A program made the position numbers and the translations under genes. The notes beneath the pieces are model-generated. The model ran no database searches. It was not told the DNA's origin and saw nothing but the letters and a program-made list of their open reading frames with translations. Shown one piece after another: positions 10,224 through 18,690 of a stretch of 32,938 nucleotides of DNA. This stretch comes from an uncultured Psychromonas sp. (GTDB lineage Bacteria; Pseudomonadota; Gammaproteobacteria; Enterobacterales; Psychromonadaceae), in the NCBI RefSeq assembly GCF_947489755.1, contig NZ_CANLFB010000039.1, positions 1 to 32,938 on the forward strand. The letters run 5' to 3'. The stretch's first letter is position 1; every line of letters begins with the position of its first letter.

Positions 10224-10723
10224 ATTAGGCTCTTTGGAGTAAAAGTTGAATCTACTATAAAAACAGTTTTTTACGGCATAGTCTAATCAAGTTACTTTGT
10301 TATCTACAAAATAAATAGCAGCAATTAGTCAAATGGACAAAATCTGAAATAAGTCAGTTATTTTTAAAATACTTTTTAGGAAACTTCTTTAAGGTACTTG
10401 CTTTAAAGTAATTGTTTATAAGCATAAAAGACTTCGCTTTTGCTTATATGCAAAGACCTTAATAAGTTTTTAATAAAGTTAGCTGATTCTATCAACAATG
10501 CACAAACTCATTTAAGCCATGAGACGGTTATTAAAATATAACGATTTATCTTTTATAGCGATGTCATTGTAATATGACTAACTTGAGTTTATTAAATATG
10601 ATGGAAACAATAGACTGCTATTGTTTCCATCGTGGAGTGCATCAGTGTTTAACGATAACCCTATATAACAACACTTCATTTGCCCTAATTAGAGCGAGTT
10701 AACGACGATATATTAGTACTTGC
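10224..10723. other. 500-bp intergenic region with hairpins, no gene seen
   Basis: The region is AT-rich and lacks a convincing coding frame. It should hold the promoter of the EamA gene (minus strand, from 10223) and the 3' end of the DUF445 transcript. Two structures are visible: an imperfect hairpin at about 10417-10448 (ATAAGC-type arms around a short loop) and a perfect 14-bp inverted repeat at 10600-10631, listed separately. Confidence 0.6.
10600..10631 (-). terminator. Perfect 14-bp hairpin downstream of the DUF445 gene
   Basis: GATGGAAACAATAG (10600-10613) pairs perfectly with 10618-10631 across a 4-nt loop. It lies 92 bp beyond the DUF445 stop. On the minus strand the following ATATTTAATAAA is only weakly T-rich, so this could be a terminator, an RNA-stabilising 3' hairpin or a protein-binding palindrome. 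The pairing is certain. The role is a guess. Confidence 0.5.
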
Positions 10724-11443
10724 TTATGCGACAATAAGTGCACTCACTAAACCAATTAATCCACCAAAAACACCACCCCAAACAACTAACCAACCAAGGT
10801 GTTTTTTGATCATAGCTTGAATAATCTCTTTCACTAACTGGGGCGTTAGCTCATTTAAACGTTGCTCAATAATTCTTTCTATTTTTGCCAAGATATCTTG
10901 CATCATATCAGGGTGTTCAATTTCACTTTTTAGCAACTCAATAAATTTATCATCATTCGTTAAATCGATAATAGACGTTTTCATGTGTGTTATAAAAGGT
11001 TCTCTTAATGGTTTTAATGACTCTTCACCACCAAACATTTCTAACATTCCACCAAATGATGACTTCATAATGACTTTAATCAAACCATCATAAGTTGGAT
11101 TTAAATCTACTTTTTCAATGACAGGTTGTAAGTTTAATTGGGCAGGGGAAAAACTACCGGCTGATAAAAAACGTTCTACATTTTGTGCCGTAAAAAACTG
11201 TTTCATCATTAAGTTTCTGATGCCTGATTTAAACTCTTCAAAATGAGCAGGTACAACGCCAGAACCATATAAGAACGGGATTTTTTCAAACAACATGAAG
11301 ATAGCAAGCCAATTGGTTAAAGCGCCTGATAATGCAAATAACCCCACCATAGTTAATATTGCACCTACTTCAGTTTCACCTAAAAAAAGCCCAGCCCCTA
11401 ATATCAATGTAGCAATCAGGTTGGTCACTAAACTCTTATTCAT
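10724..11443 (-). CDS. DUF445 family membrane protein, 239 aa
   Basis: Hydrophobic segments at about residues 8-45 (NLIATLILGAGLFLG, then MVGLFALSGALTNWLAIFMLF) and at the extreme C-terminus (about 217-238, LVVWGGVFGGLIGLVSALIV) bracket a largely helical, charged middle region. The GALTNWLAIFMLFEKIPFLYGSG segment followed by the VPAHFEEFKSGIRNLM region is typical of DUF445 (YheB/YjiN-like) proteins, whose function is not established. The middle part may be periplasmic or cytoplasmic, and the topology is not certain. The ATG at 11443 has AAGGG close upstream. The gene follows the terminator of the riboflavin operon, so it is probably transcribed separately. Confidence 0.85.
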   Translation of the reverse strand: MNKSLVTNLIATLILGAGLFLGETEVGAILTMVGLFALSGALTNWLAIFMLFEKIPFLYGSGVVPAHFEEFKSGIRNLMMKQFFTAQNVERFLSAGSFSPAQLNLQPVIEKVDLNPTYDGLIKVIMKSSFGGMLEMFGGEESLKPLREPFITHMKTSIIDLTNDDKFIELLKSEIEHPDMMQDILAKIERIIEQRLNELTPQLVKEIIQAMIKKHLGWLVVWGGVFGGLIGLVSALIVA

Positions 11444-11505
11444 ATTTATCCCTTGTTTTATGATTGTTTATTGAGCATTTATAATGCGTTTTCTATTTTT
11501 TACCG

Positions 11506-11540
11506 AAAAAAAATCCAGTTATAAAATAACTGGATTTTGA
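11506..11540 (-). terminator. Intrinsic terminator of the riboflavin operon
   Basis: On the minus strand a perfect 12-bp stem (11526-11537 with 11511-11522) has a 3-nt loop and runs into eight Ts (the complement of As at 11506-11513). It lies about 37 bp past the nusB stop codon. Confidence 0.93.
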
Positions 11541-11574
11541 TGATTCACAAATTATTACAGATAAAAAACCGTAA

Positions 11575-12003
11575 TTATTTTGAAACTTCTTCACGTAACT
11601 TTAAGCTACGTAATGCTTTATCTAATACGCCATTAACAAATTTGTACGACTCGTCTGTTGCGAAATCTTTTGCTAATTCAATTGCTTCGTTCAATACTAC
11701 TTTATGTGGTACATCAGTACGGTATGTTAATTCAAACATCGCTATACGCAGTACTGCAATATCAACCATATCAACATCTTCGATTTTACGAGAAAGATAA
11801 GGTGATAATTTTGTATCTAATGACTCAACGTTTTGTACAACGCCAATTAACAACTCTTTAAAGTAAGGTACATCAGCTTTAGACATATCTTGGTCAACAG
11901 AGAATTGTTCAATAATTTGCGTTACACCTGTTTGAGTAATTTGCCATTGGTAAACAGCTTGTACAGCAAATTGACGAGCACGACGACGTTCAGCAGGTTT
12001 CAT
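11575..12003 (-). CDS. nusB: Transcription antitermination factor NusB
   Basis: NusB binds boxA RNA together with NusE (ribosomal protein S10) and promotes antitermination in rRNA operons. The protein is small and all-helical, with the basic N-terminus MKPAERRRARQFAVQAVYQW closely matching E. coli NusB. I chose the ATG at 12003 because it gives the conserved MKPA start and has AGGA eight bases upstream. An ATG at 12009, overlapping the ribH stop codon by one base, would add Met-Ala but leaves only two bases after that AGGA. The length is about 142 aa, within the family range. It is the last gene of the nrdR-rib operon and is followed by a strong terminator. The thiL-pgpA genes that often follow nusB are absent here. 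Confidence 0.96.
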   Translation of the reverse strand: MKPAERRRARQFAVQAVYQWQITQTGVTQIIEQFSVDQDMSKADVPYFKELLIGVVQNVESLDTKLSPYLSRKIEDVDMVDIAVLRIAMFELTYRTDVPHKVVLNEAIELAKDFATDESYKFVNGVLDKALRSLKLREEVSK

Positions 12004-12008
12004 AGCCA

Positions 12009-12476
12009 TTATCCTAATTCCGCCATCACGTTAACCATTTCTAGTGCACTTAAAGCAGCTTCGCTACCTTTGTTACCCATTTTAGTACCAGCACGTTCAA
12101 TTGCTTGATCGATTGAATCCGTTGACAAGACACCGAATGCAACAGGAATACTGTAGTCTAACGAAACTTGCGCTAAGCCTTTATTACATTCATTGATAAC
12201 TAATTCAAAATGAGGTGTGCCACCACGGATAACACAACCTAGTGCAACAATCGCATCAAACTTATTAGAAGCAGCAACGCGCTTAGTGATTAATGGTAAT
12301 TCAACCGCACCTGGTACACGAACAACAGTAATATTGTCATCTGAGATCTGACCAGCACGTTTAAGGGTATCAATAGCACCTGCTAATAACTGCTCGTTAA
12401 TAAAGCTGTTAAAGCGAGAGATCACGATTGCGATTTTAGCGTGTGGAGCGGCTAAGCCACCTTCAATTATTTTCAT
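12009..12476 (-). CDS. ribH: 6,7-dimethyl-8-ribityllumazine synthase
   Basis: RibH condenses 5-amino-6-ribitylamino-uracil with 3,4-dihydroxy-2-butanone 4-phosphate to give lumazine, the penultimate step of riboflavin synthesis. The 155-aa protein has the expected motifs: the RFNSFI segment near residue 21, the VPGAVELPL loop (54-62), and GGTPHFE with the catalytic His89. The C-terminal [17 protein letters not shown] binds phosphate. Such proteins usually form 60-mer capsids or pentamers. It lies between ribB and nusB. Its stop codon overlaps an upstream alternative ATG of nusB and so suggests translational coupling. Confidence 0.97.
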   Translation of the reverse strand: MKIIEGGLAAPHAKIAIVISRFNSFINEQLLAGAIDTLKRAGQISDDNITVVRVPGAVELPLITKRVAASNKFDAIVALGCVIRGGTPHFELVINECNKGLAQVSLDYSIPVAFGVLSTDSIDQAIERAGTKMGNKGSEAALSALEMVNVMAELG

Positions 12477-12560
12477 TTTCTACCCTTATTACATAATTTT
12501 GTGCATTCTAACACAGTTTATTTCTATATCGACAGTGTTTATTCAGTGAATATATTGGGT

Positions 12561-13667
12561 TTATTCCGTGATGTATTCAACTACTTCAAGTCCAAAACCA
12601 GATAAAGCATGATACTTTTTCTGTGAACTGAATAACGCCATTTTTTGCACGCCTAAATCACGTAAAATTTGCGAACCAACACCAACACGACGACTCGCAC
12701 CTAATGGTTTAGCGGCTATTCGCTCACCTGCATCTTCTTGTTTGATATTTTTAATCTGTTCTATTAATGATTCTGCTGTTTCTTGATGGCCTAACATTAC
12801 TAATACACCACCATCTTTCGCTAAGCGAGCTAAAGCAGTATGCATAGGCCAAGTGCGAGGACTTAAACGATCAGAGAAAAAATTATCAGCAAATGTATTT
12901 TGTAAATGAACACGTACATTGGTTATTTGATCAGATTTAACTTGACCATTGACTAAGGCGAAATGAACTTGTTTATCAATTGTATCTTGGTACGCAACGA
13001 GATCAAATTCGCCAAATTCTGTAGGTAGTTTACATTCACTCACACGTTCAATGGTTGTTTCATTATTGTTACGGTATTCAATTAAATCGGCAACCGTACC
13101 TAATTTAATATCGTGTAATTTTGCAAAGACCTCTAAATCGCTACGGCGAGCCATACTGCCGTCTTCATTTAAGATTTCAACAATCATCCCTGCTGGTTCA
13201 CGACCTGCTAAGCGAGCTAAATCACACCCGGCTTCCGTATGTCCTGCACGCGTTAATACACCACCTTCCTGAGCTTTCAGTGGGAAAATATGTCCCGGCA
13301 TAACGATATCTGCTGGTTTTGCGTCTTTTGAAATTGCTGCTAATACGGTTACTGCACGATCTGCAGCTGAAATCCCTGTTGTCACACCTTTAGCCGCTTC
13401 AATAGAAACAGTAAAATTAGTTGAAAATGCGGCAGTATTATCTTCAACCATTAAGGGTAGTTTTAGTTGTTCACAACGGTCTGCCGTCAATGTTAAACAG
13501 ATTAAGCCACGACCATATTTAGCCATAAAGTTAACAGCTTCAGGTGTTACTAAATCAGCAGCCATTATTAGGTCACCTTCATTCTCACGATCTTCATCGT
13601 CCATCAAAATAACCATTTTACCTAGGCGAATATCTTCGATGATTTCTGCTGTTGTATTTAACTTCAT
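12561..13667 (-). CDS. ribB: 3,4-dihydroxy-2-butanone 4-phosphate synthase with degenerate GTP cyclohydrolase II-like C-terminal domain
   Basis: The 368-aa protein has an N-terminal DHBP synthase domain (about residues 1-202). It contains the acidic [11 protein letters not shown] motif (23-33), the ICLT segment and [15 protein letters not shown] (140-154), all needed for conversion of ribulose 5-phosphate to DHBP. Residues about 205-366 align with GTP cyclohydrolase II. However, the zinc site of active enzymes (three cysteines following RVHSEC) is replaced by [20 protein letters not shown] with no cysteine, so cyclohydrolase activity is unlikely. Such RibB-X proteins are known in Vibrio and Shewanella relatives, which use a separate RibA. 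The ATG is preceded by AAGGA. The gene is within the rib operon, 47 bp after ribE, leaving no room for an FMN riboswitch. Confidence 0.95.
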   Translation of the reverse strand: MKLNTTAEIIEDIRLGKMVILMDDEDRENEGDLIMAADLVTPEAVNFMAKYGRGLICLTLTADRCEQLKLPLMVEDNTAAFSTNFTVSIEAAKGVTTGISAADRAVTVLAAISKDAKPADIVMPGHIFPLKAQEGGVLTRAGHTEAGCDLARLAGREPAGMIVEILNEDGSMARRSDLEVFAKLHDIKLGTVADLIEYRNNNETTIERVSECKLPTEFGEFDLVAYQDTIDKQVHFALVNGQVKSDQITNVRVHLQNTFADNFFSDRLSPRTWPMHTALARLAKDGGVLVMLGHQETAESLIEQIKNIKQEDAGERIAAKPLGASRRVGVGSQILRDLGVQKMALFSSQKKYHALSGFGLEVVEYITE

Positions 13668-13714
13668 TTTGATTCCTTAACTCTCTTGTACTCAAAAGTG
13701 TACTAAAATTGGTA

Positions 13715-14377
13715 CTAGCCCATGAAACCGCTTTTTGCTAGCAGTTCCATTGTAGATTGTTGTTTTGTAGTTGTTTTAGCGGCATGCTCACCCAACATTA
13801 AACGTTCTAAGTAACGAGAAATAACATCAACTTCTAAATTCACTTGGCTACCAACAACATATTGCTGCATTGTCGTTTCACTGATCGTATGTGGGATAAT
13901 AGTCAATTTAAAGCTAGCGCCATCAACATCATTCGTGGTTAAACTCACACCATCAACTGTGATCGATCCTTTTTTAGCAATATATTTAGCTAAATCATCA
14001 GGTGCTTTGATCCAATATTCAATGGCATTGCCTAAAGGTGAAATAGACGTAATTTCTCCAACACCGTCAACATGACCACTCACAATATGACCACCAAAGC
14101 GATCATTCATCTGCATTGCTTTCTCTAGGTTAATCATAAAGCCTGTTTGAATACTTGAGAAAGCACTTAGTTTAATTGTTTCGTATGATAAGTCTGCATC
14201 AAAACCATGTTCACTTAGACGCGTTACAGTTAAGCAAACACCATTATTAGCAATACTATCGCCAAGTTTGACATCATGCATATCTAAACCGCCAGCATCA
14301 ACGGTGATGGTCATATCTTTTTCGTTATTTTTGATTGCAGTGATTTTGCCCACTGCTGCAACAATACCTGTAAACAT
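13715..14377 (-). CDS. ribE: Riboflavin synthase, alpha subunit
   Basis: This enzyme dismutates two lumazine molecules into riboflavin and the pyrimidine precursor. I start it at the ATG giving MFTGIVAAVG, the invariant N-terminus of the family, rather than at an upstream ATG that would add 13 unrelated residues inside ribD. Two tandem lumazine-binding barrels are visible. The first has NGVCLTV and the GGHIVSGHVDGVG stretch that opens the second, followed by KGSITVDGVSLT. The length of about 220 aa is normal. The start codon lies one base after the ribD stop codon, and the GAG ribosome-binding site lies within the ribD end. This implies tight coupling. Confidence 0.96.
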   Translation of the reverse strand: MFTGIVAAVGKITAIKNNEKDMTITVDAGGLDMHDVKLGDSIANNGVCLTVTRLSEHGFDADLSYETIKLSAFSSIQTGFMINLEKAMQMNDRFGGHIVSGHVDGVGEITSISPLGNAIEYWIKAPDDLAKYIAKKGSITVDGVSLTTNDVDGASFKLTIIPHTISETTMQQYVVGSQVNLEVDVISRYLERLMLGEHAAKTTTKQQSTMELLAKSGFMG

Positions 14378-14378
14378 A

Positions 14379-15518
14379 TTATTCTCGATGGTTAATAAGA
14401 CGAATATCATCACCAATCTGAACCACAGATTGTAGTTTAAGGGTAATAATATCGTTCATCGTTGAAAAGTTGGGTAAGTTTACTAAGTTTCTAGCTTGAT
14501 CGCCCATTAATTTTGTTGCTTGATATAGAATAAATTCATCAACCAAATCATTTTTAAATAGTTCACCCGCTAATGTCGCGCCAGATTCAACCCATAAGTC
14601 ATTAATTTCATGGTTGTTAAGTAGGCTCATCAATGCATGAAGATCAATTTTATTATCTTCATTTTGAGCGCAAATAATTTGTTCTACATCGGCTTTACAA
14701 CCTGAAAATAAGGCGGTATCTCGTGCAGTCAAAGACACTAATAAAACTTTACCCGATAAATCAAATAATTTTTCTTGGAGTGTCAGCTTATTGTGGGAAT
14801 CTAAAATAATACGAATCGGTTGACGAAGATCCGCTTCATCTAATAAGGCACTATCAAACGCAGGACTTTTAACTAATTCTTGATAACGTACATTCAAACT
14901 AGGATCATCAGCAAAAACCGTTTTATTACCCGTTAAAATGGCACTTTGTTGTGCTCGATAATATTGAACATCTGCTCTTGCTTGAGGACCTGTTATCCAT
15001 TGGCTTAATCCATTTTTTAACGCCGTTTTTCCATCTAAGCTTGATGCCATTTTAACCGTCACACGAGGTCGTTTTAATGTCATGCGCGTAATAAAACCAG
15101 GATTCAACGCCTCTGCTTGCTTAGTCAATAACCCTGCTTCAACAATAATCCCTGCTTCTTTTAAAATAGAAAGTCCACGACCAGCAACTTTAGGATTAGG
15201 ATCGACCATCGCCACAACTACGCGCTTTACGCCCGCTTTAACTAACGCTAAGGCACAAGGTGGTGTTCTGCCATAATGAGAGCAAGGCTCTAAAGTCACA
15301 TAGCAGGTTGCTCCTATAGCTTGTTCTTTAGCAGCCGCTAGCGCATGAACTTCAGCATGGCCAGTGCCAGCTTTTTTATGAAACCCTTCCCCTACAATCG
15401 CACCATTATTGACAATGACACAACCTACATTAGGGTTAGGTGATGTTGTAAAACGTCCATGCTTAGCAAGTTCTATCGCTCTAAGCATGTATTCTTTATC
15501 TAATTCAGTAAATGCCAT
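14379..15518 (-). CDS. ribD: Bifunctional riboflavin biosynthesis deaminase/reductase RibD
   Basis: RibD deaminates and then reduces the pyrimidine intermediate formed from GTP. The N-terminal cytidine-deaminase-like domain (about residues 5-145) has the zinc site HAE (His54, catalytic Glu56) and PCSHYGRTPPC (Cys79, Cys88). The C-terminal reductase domain (about 150-379) begins RPRVTVKMASSLDGKTAL and contains the NADPH-binding LWVESGATLAGELF region. The 379-aa length is standard. It follows nrdR by about 53 bp and precedes ribE by one base. The ribosome-binding site is weak. Confidence 0.97.
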   Translation of the reverse strand: MAFTELDKEYMLRAIELAKHGRFTTSPNPNVGCVIVNNGAIVGEGFHKKAGTGHAEVHALAAAKEQAIGATCYVTLEPCSHYGRTPPCALALVKAGVKRVVVAMVDPNPKVAGRGLSILKEAGIIVEAGLLTKQAEALNPGFITRMTLKRPRVTVKMASSLDGKTALKNGLSQWITGPQARADVQYYRAQQSAILTGNKTVFADDPSLNVRYQELVKSPAFDSALLDEADLRQPIRIILDSHNKLTLQEKLFDLSGKVLLVSLTARDTALFSGCKADVEQIICAQNEDNKIDLHALMSLLNNHEINDLWVESGATLAGELFKNDLVDEFILYQATKLMGDQARNLVNLPNFSTMNDIITLKLQSVVQIGDDIRLINHRE

Positions 15519-15571
15519 GTGATGATTACTTTTTAATTTAAAATGTTAACTGAGTTTGAATTTTTATAGGA

Positions 15572-16030
15572 TTATTTATTCGTTGTATCAAGTTTGGCGA
15601 TTTCTTCACCGAATTCTTTCACATCTTCAAATGCACGATAAACAGAAGCAAAACGAATGTAGGCAATTTTGTCTAAACCTTTTAATAAATCCATGACCAA
15701 TTCGCCGACCATTTTAGTCGGCACTTCTCGCTCACCTGTCGCACGTAAGGTCGATTTTAGTTTGTTCACCGCACTTTCTACTGCTTCAATACTGACGGGA
15801 CGCTTTTCTAAAGCGATATTAATACCAACTAATAATTTTTCTTCATTAAAAGGTTCACGACTACCATCTGACTTTATCAGACGAGGCATAATTAATTCAG
15901 CCAGTTCAAAAGTCGTAAAACGCTCATTACATTCGTTACATAAACGACGACGGCGAACTTGAGAGCCTTCAGAAACAAGGCGAGAATCGATAACTTTTGT
16001 ATCTTGTGCATTACAAAAAGGACAAAACAT
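15572..16030 (-). CDS. nrdR: Transcriptional repressor NrdR
   Basis: NrdR is the nucleotide-sensing repressor of ribonucleotide reductase operons and binds NrdR boxes. The N-terminal zinc ribbon is intact (Cys3, Cys6, Cys31, Cys34), with the basic RRRR at 26-29. An ATP-cone domain (about 49-139) starts [19 protein letters not shown] (here [16 protein letters not shown]). The length of 152 aa is typical. As in E. coli it is the first gene of a cluster with ribD, ribE, ribH and nusB. No NrdR-box pair was recognised upstream, so regulation of this operon by NrdR itself is not supported by what I see. Confidence 0.97.
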   Translation of the reverse strand: MFCPFCNAQDTKVIDSRLVSEGSQVRRRRLCNECNERFTTFELAELIMPRLIKSDGSREPFNEEKLLVGINIALEKRPVSIEAVESAVNKLKSTLRATGEREVPTKMVGELVMDLLKGLDKIAYIRFASVYRAFEDVKEFGEEIAKLDTTNK

Positions 16031-16685
16031 AGTGTATTTCTCTGTGTAATAAACGACGGAATAGCGTATTAGCTTGTTATATATGGACTTTATAAGCTAA
16101 TTACATACTAAATATAGGGGTTGTAATAACTTGATAATTTAACATAATTTTAGTCTTAAATGGGACTTTATCACTGATAATTAAACAAAAAGTAGTATCT
16201 TATTTTAAGAGATAAACATATCTATATAAATTGACTATCATCTGATTATTTATAAAAATAATATTATTTCAAATGATTAAAAAGTAATAACCGCTTTCAT
16301 TTTTTGCTATAAAAATTGAAATTAATATGAATAACTTAATCGAAGGGTTTAATATATTAAATTTGGAGACTTTAGGGATAGGCAGTGAATACTAAATGCC
16401 TTGTGATTTTTTTTTGAAAAGTAAGCAAGCTGAAATAAAACTAAATATAATGTTGTCTGTAATGATCAAAATTAAGCAATAAATACAGTTAAAGGTAGCA
16501 AGTCTATTTTTCAAGTAATCTATTTGCCAAGCAACTCTATTTATCAAATAACGTTATCGCATTTAAATTAATCCTTTTCGCAATATATAACGCATCAATT
16601 TTAAAATTTATGCTCAAAGTATTAATCTAATTGGTATTGGTAATATTTGACCCTAAGGCGCATTAAAAATGAAACTGCAACACAC
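16031..16685. other. Long AT-rich intergenic gap upstream of nrdR, no gene recognised
   Basis: About 650 bp very rich in A and T, with many stop codons in every frame and no convincing gene. It should contain the promoter of the nrdR-rib-nusB operon, but no single box stands out in such AT-rich sequence. The one structured element is a set of three imperfect tandem repeats at 16503-16552, listed separately. Confidence 0.65.
16503..16552. repeat. Three tandem imperfect 16-17 bp repeats
   Basis: Three adjacent units, TCTATTTTTCAAGTAA (16503-16518), TCTATTTGCCAAGCAAC (16519-16535) and TCTATTTATCAAATAAC (16536-16552), share the pattern TCTATTT-nn-CAA-n-nAA. They lie in the gene-free gap between the lapD-side terminator and nrdR. 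They could be protein-binding sites or a decayed repeat. No function is shown. Confidence 0.55.
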
Positions 16686-16727
16686 AAAAAAGCCGTTAAA
16701 TAGCGAGACACTATTTAACGGCTTTTT
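16686..16727 (-). terminator. Intrinsic terminator of the lap gene cluster
   Basis: On the minus strand a perfect 17-bp stem (16711-16727 with 16687-16703) has a 7-nt loop and ends in a run of six Ts (the complement of As at 16686-16691). It starts 16 bp after the lapD stop codon and closes the adhesin/secretion cluster. Confidence 0.93.
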
Positions 16728-16742
16728 ATGATTTATTAATGC

Positions 16743-18683
16743 TTAATAAATATAACTTGGCGGAGTAATAAACCCTTGGTAACCGTTTGCGTGTAGGCCT
16801 CTTAACCTATCTAATTGTTCGGTATCTTCTACTGCTGTAATAATAACCTCAATACCTACGCCACGTGCTGTATTGATAACTGCTCGACTTAAGGCAAGAC
16901 GTTCTGTAATTTCATCAACTTCCATATCATTACTTGAGTTACATGATAATGATTGATCTAATTTTACATAGTCTGGTTTGATAGTTTGTAAATAAGCAAC
17001 GGAGCCCATTTCTCTTCCGTAATGGTCAATACCAACTAGGCCACCGTTTTGTTTTATAATATTAGTGAATAGCTGACTCTGTTTTGGATACGTTAAGACA
17101 GTGCTTTCCTGTATTTCAAAATGAAAACGTTCAGGATTTTTTTGTCGACTAATAAATATACCTAACCAATTATGGAAATTAATATCCAATACACTATCTT
17201 GTGTAATATTAATGGCTACTTTTTCTTTGTTAGCTAATAGTGTTGGATGTTCAGCGATATTTTTAAGTAAAGATTGATCAAATTCACTGCCTAACTCTAA
17301 CTGTTCAATATAAGGCATGAATTGAGCTGCGCGTATTACATTTTCTTCAACTTTTAAACCACTGTATATTTCACGCTGAAGTACACTATCGTTTTCAAAC
17401 GACATGGCAGGATGCCATTGTAATAAGAAGTCACGTTGAACAATCGCTTCTTGTAACAGATCTCTCCATTGCGCTAATTCTAAATCTTTCTCTTCGTTAT
17501 TTTCAAACCAATGACAAACTTCATTGTTATTTAATGCAGATTGTAATGCATCGTCTGCACTGCCTAATAATTTAGAAGCACTCATTCCTTGGGTTCTCAC
17601 CGCAACACCGATAGAAAACTGCTCTTGATCTTTATAGTTTGCACTGATCATTGCTTGATTAATCAAACGAATAACATTTTGTACAAATACTTTTAACTGT
17701 GAAGGCGAGGCTTTTGTTACTAAGAAAACAAACTCTCGGCTAGAAATACGTGCAATCACACAAGGCGCAATAGTAGGTAATAATTGTTGCATTTCCTTAG
17801 CTAAGATTCGAATAGTGTTATCTCGTACTTGATAACCAAACTGCTCGTCTATTTGCTCTAACCAATCTAATCGTGCAATCAGTACACCACCATAGCCGGG
17901 ATCTTTTATCCAACTACCAAGCTGTGCGTTTAGATATAAACGATTAGGAAGTTGCGACACTTTATCTGTTAGTTTTTCATTTTTTAAAGACACAACTTCT
18001 GTATCTAATTGCGAAAACATAGTTTGTAACTGACCTGACATACTATTAATCGCCAAGACGACTTCTTTAAGTTCTATGGTATCAGGCGTTTCTAAATCAG
18101 GTTGAAACTCACGTTTTGCAATTAACTTAGCCTGCCCAGCTACTCGATGTAATGGTGCTAATATTTTTTTCAATCGGAAGCGTAAAATAATTAAAGATAA
18201 AATAAATAATAAAGTTAACGTAATTAAGGTATCACGCATTACTTTCCAAAGCTGGCTATAGCCAATTGCAGGATTCGCTTCTAATTTTAACGTCGCTAAT
18301 TGTATCCAGCCATTGGTAATAGTGCTTTCGGTGCTTTGTGGGCCAAATAACTCTAAGTTTAAAAACCATTGTGGAACACCTTCCACTTTAATCGGGTTAT
18401 CCCAGACTTGGGTTTTATCACTATCTAACCATGTGAGACTCACTTTTTTGTAAAAGCCACCTTCAAAAATAACATTAATTACCGTTTCAGCAGAAGCAAC
18501 ATCACCTGTTTCAAGGTGAGGCTTCAACATTAAAGTTAATGCATTTGTGGTATTATTTAAGTCAGACGAGATCTGGCTTTCCATAAACCCTTTTGTTTCG
18601 GTAAACTGAAAATACGCCAAACTCGTCACTACTAGTAAGAATAATCCTAGTAATAATGAATTGATCTGATTAAACAGTGTCAT
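16743..18683 (-). CDS. lapD: LapD-type c-di-GMP receptor (degenerate GGDEF-EAL, HAMP, periplasmic LapD/MoxY domain)
   Basis: This 646-aa inner-membrane receptor should bind c-di-GMP in the cytoplasm and control the LapG protease in the periplasm. Membrane segments at about 8-26 and 151-168 flank a periplasmic LapD/MoxY-N domain. Trp126 in the NGW motif matches in position the tryptophan of P. fluorescens LapD that docks LapG. A HAMP linker (about 170-222) follows. The GGDEF site reads SSREF (314-318), so no cyclase activity is expected. In the EAL domain the signature is EIY (438-440) and the DDFG-type motif is IDHYG (552-556), so no phosphodiesterase activity is expected. HFEIQES and KPDYVKLD remain for ligand binding. 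A GGAG ribosome-binding site overlaps the lapG stop, indicating coupling. Confidence 0.93.
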   Translation of the reverse strand: MTLFNQINSLLLGLFLLVVTSLAYFQFTETKGFMESQISSDLNNTTNALTLMLKPHLETGDVASAETVINVIFEGGFYKKVSLTWLDSDKTQVWDNPIKVEGVPQWFLNLELFGPQSTESTITNGWIQLATLKLEANPAIGYSQLWKVMRDTLITLTLLFILSLIILRFRLKKILAPLHRVAGQAKLIAKREFQPDLETPDTIELKEVVLAINSMSGQLQTMFSQLDTEVVSLKNEKLTDKVSQLPNRLYLNAQLGSWIKDPGYGGVLIARLDWLEQIDEQFGYQVRDNTIRILAKEMQQLLPTIAPCVIARISSREFVFLVTKASPSQLKVFVQNVIRLINQAMISANYKDQEQFSIGVAVRTQGMSASKLLGSADDALQSALNNNEVCHWFENNEEKDLELAQWRDLLQEAIVQRDFLLQWHPAMSFENDSVLQREIYSGLKVEENVIRAAQFMPYIEQLELGSEFDQSLLKNIAEHPTLLANKEKVAINITQDSVLDINFHNWLGIFISRQKNPERFHFEIQESTVLTYPKQSQLFTNIIKQNGGLVGIDHYGREMGSVAYLQTIKPDYVKLDQSLSCNSSNDMEVDEITERLALSRAVINTARGVGIEVIITAVEDTEQLDRLRGLHANGYQGFITPPSYIY

Positions 18684-18690
18684 AAATAAG

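Noticed and set aside
13668-13714. FMN riboswitch before ribB
   Set aside because: Only 47 bp separate ribE and ribB, far too short for the conserved RFN element. Nothing like it is seen upstream of nrdR either.
13715-14416. Longer riboflavin synthase start at 14416
   Set aside because: It would add 13 residues unlike the family and read further into ribD. The invariant MFTGIV start is at 14377.
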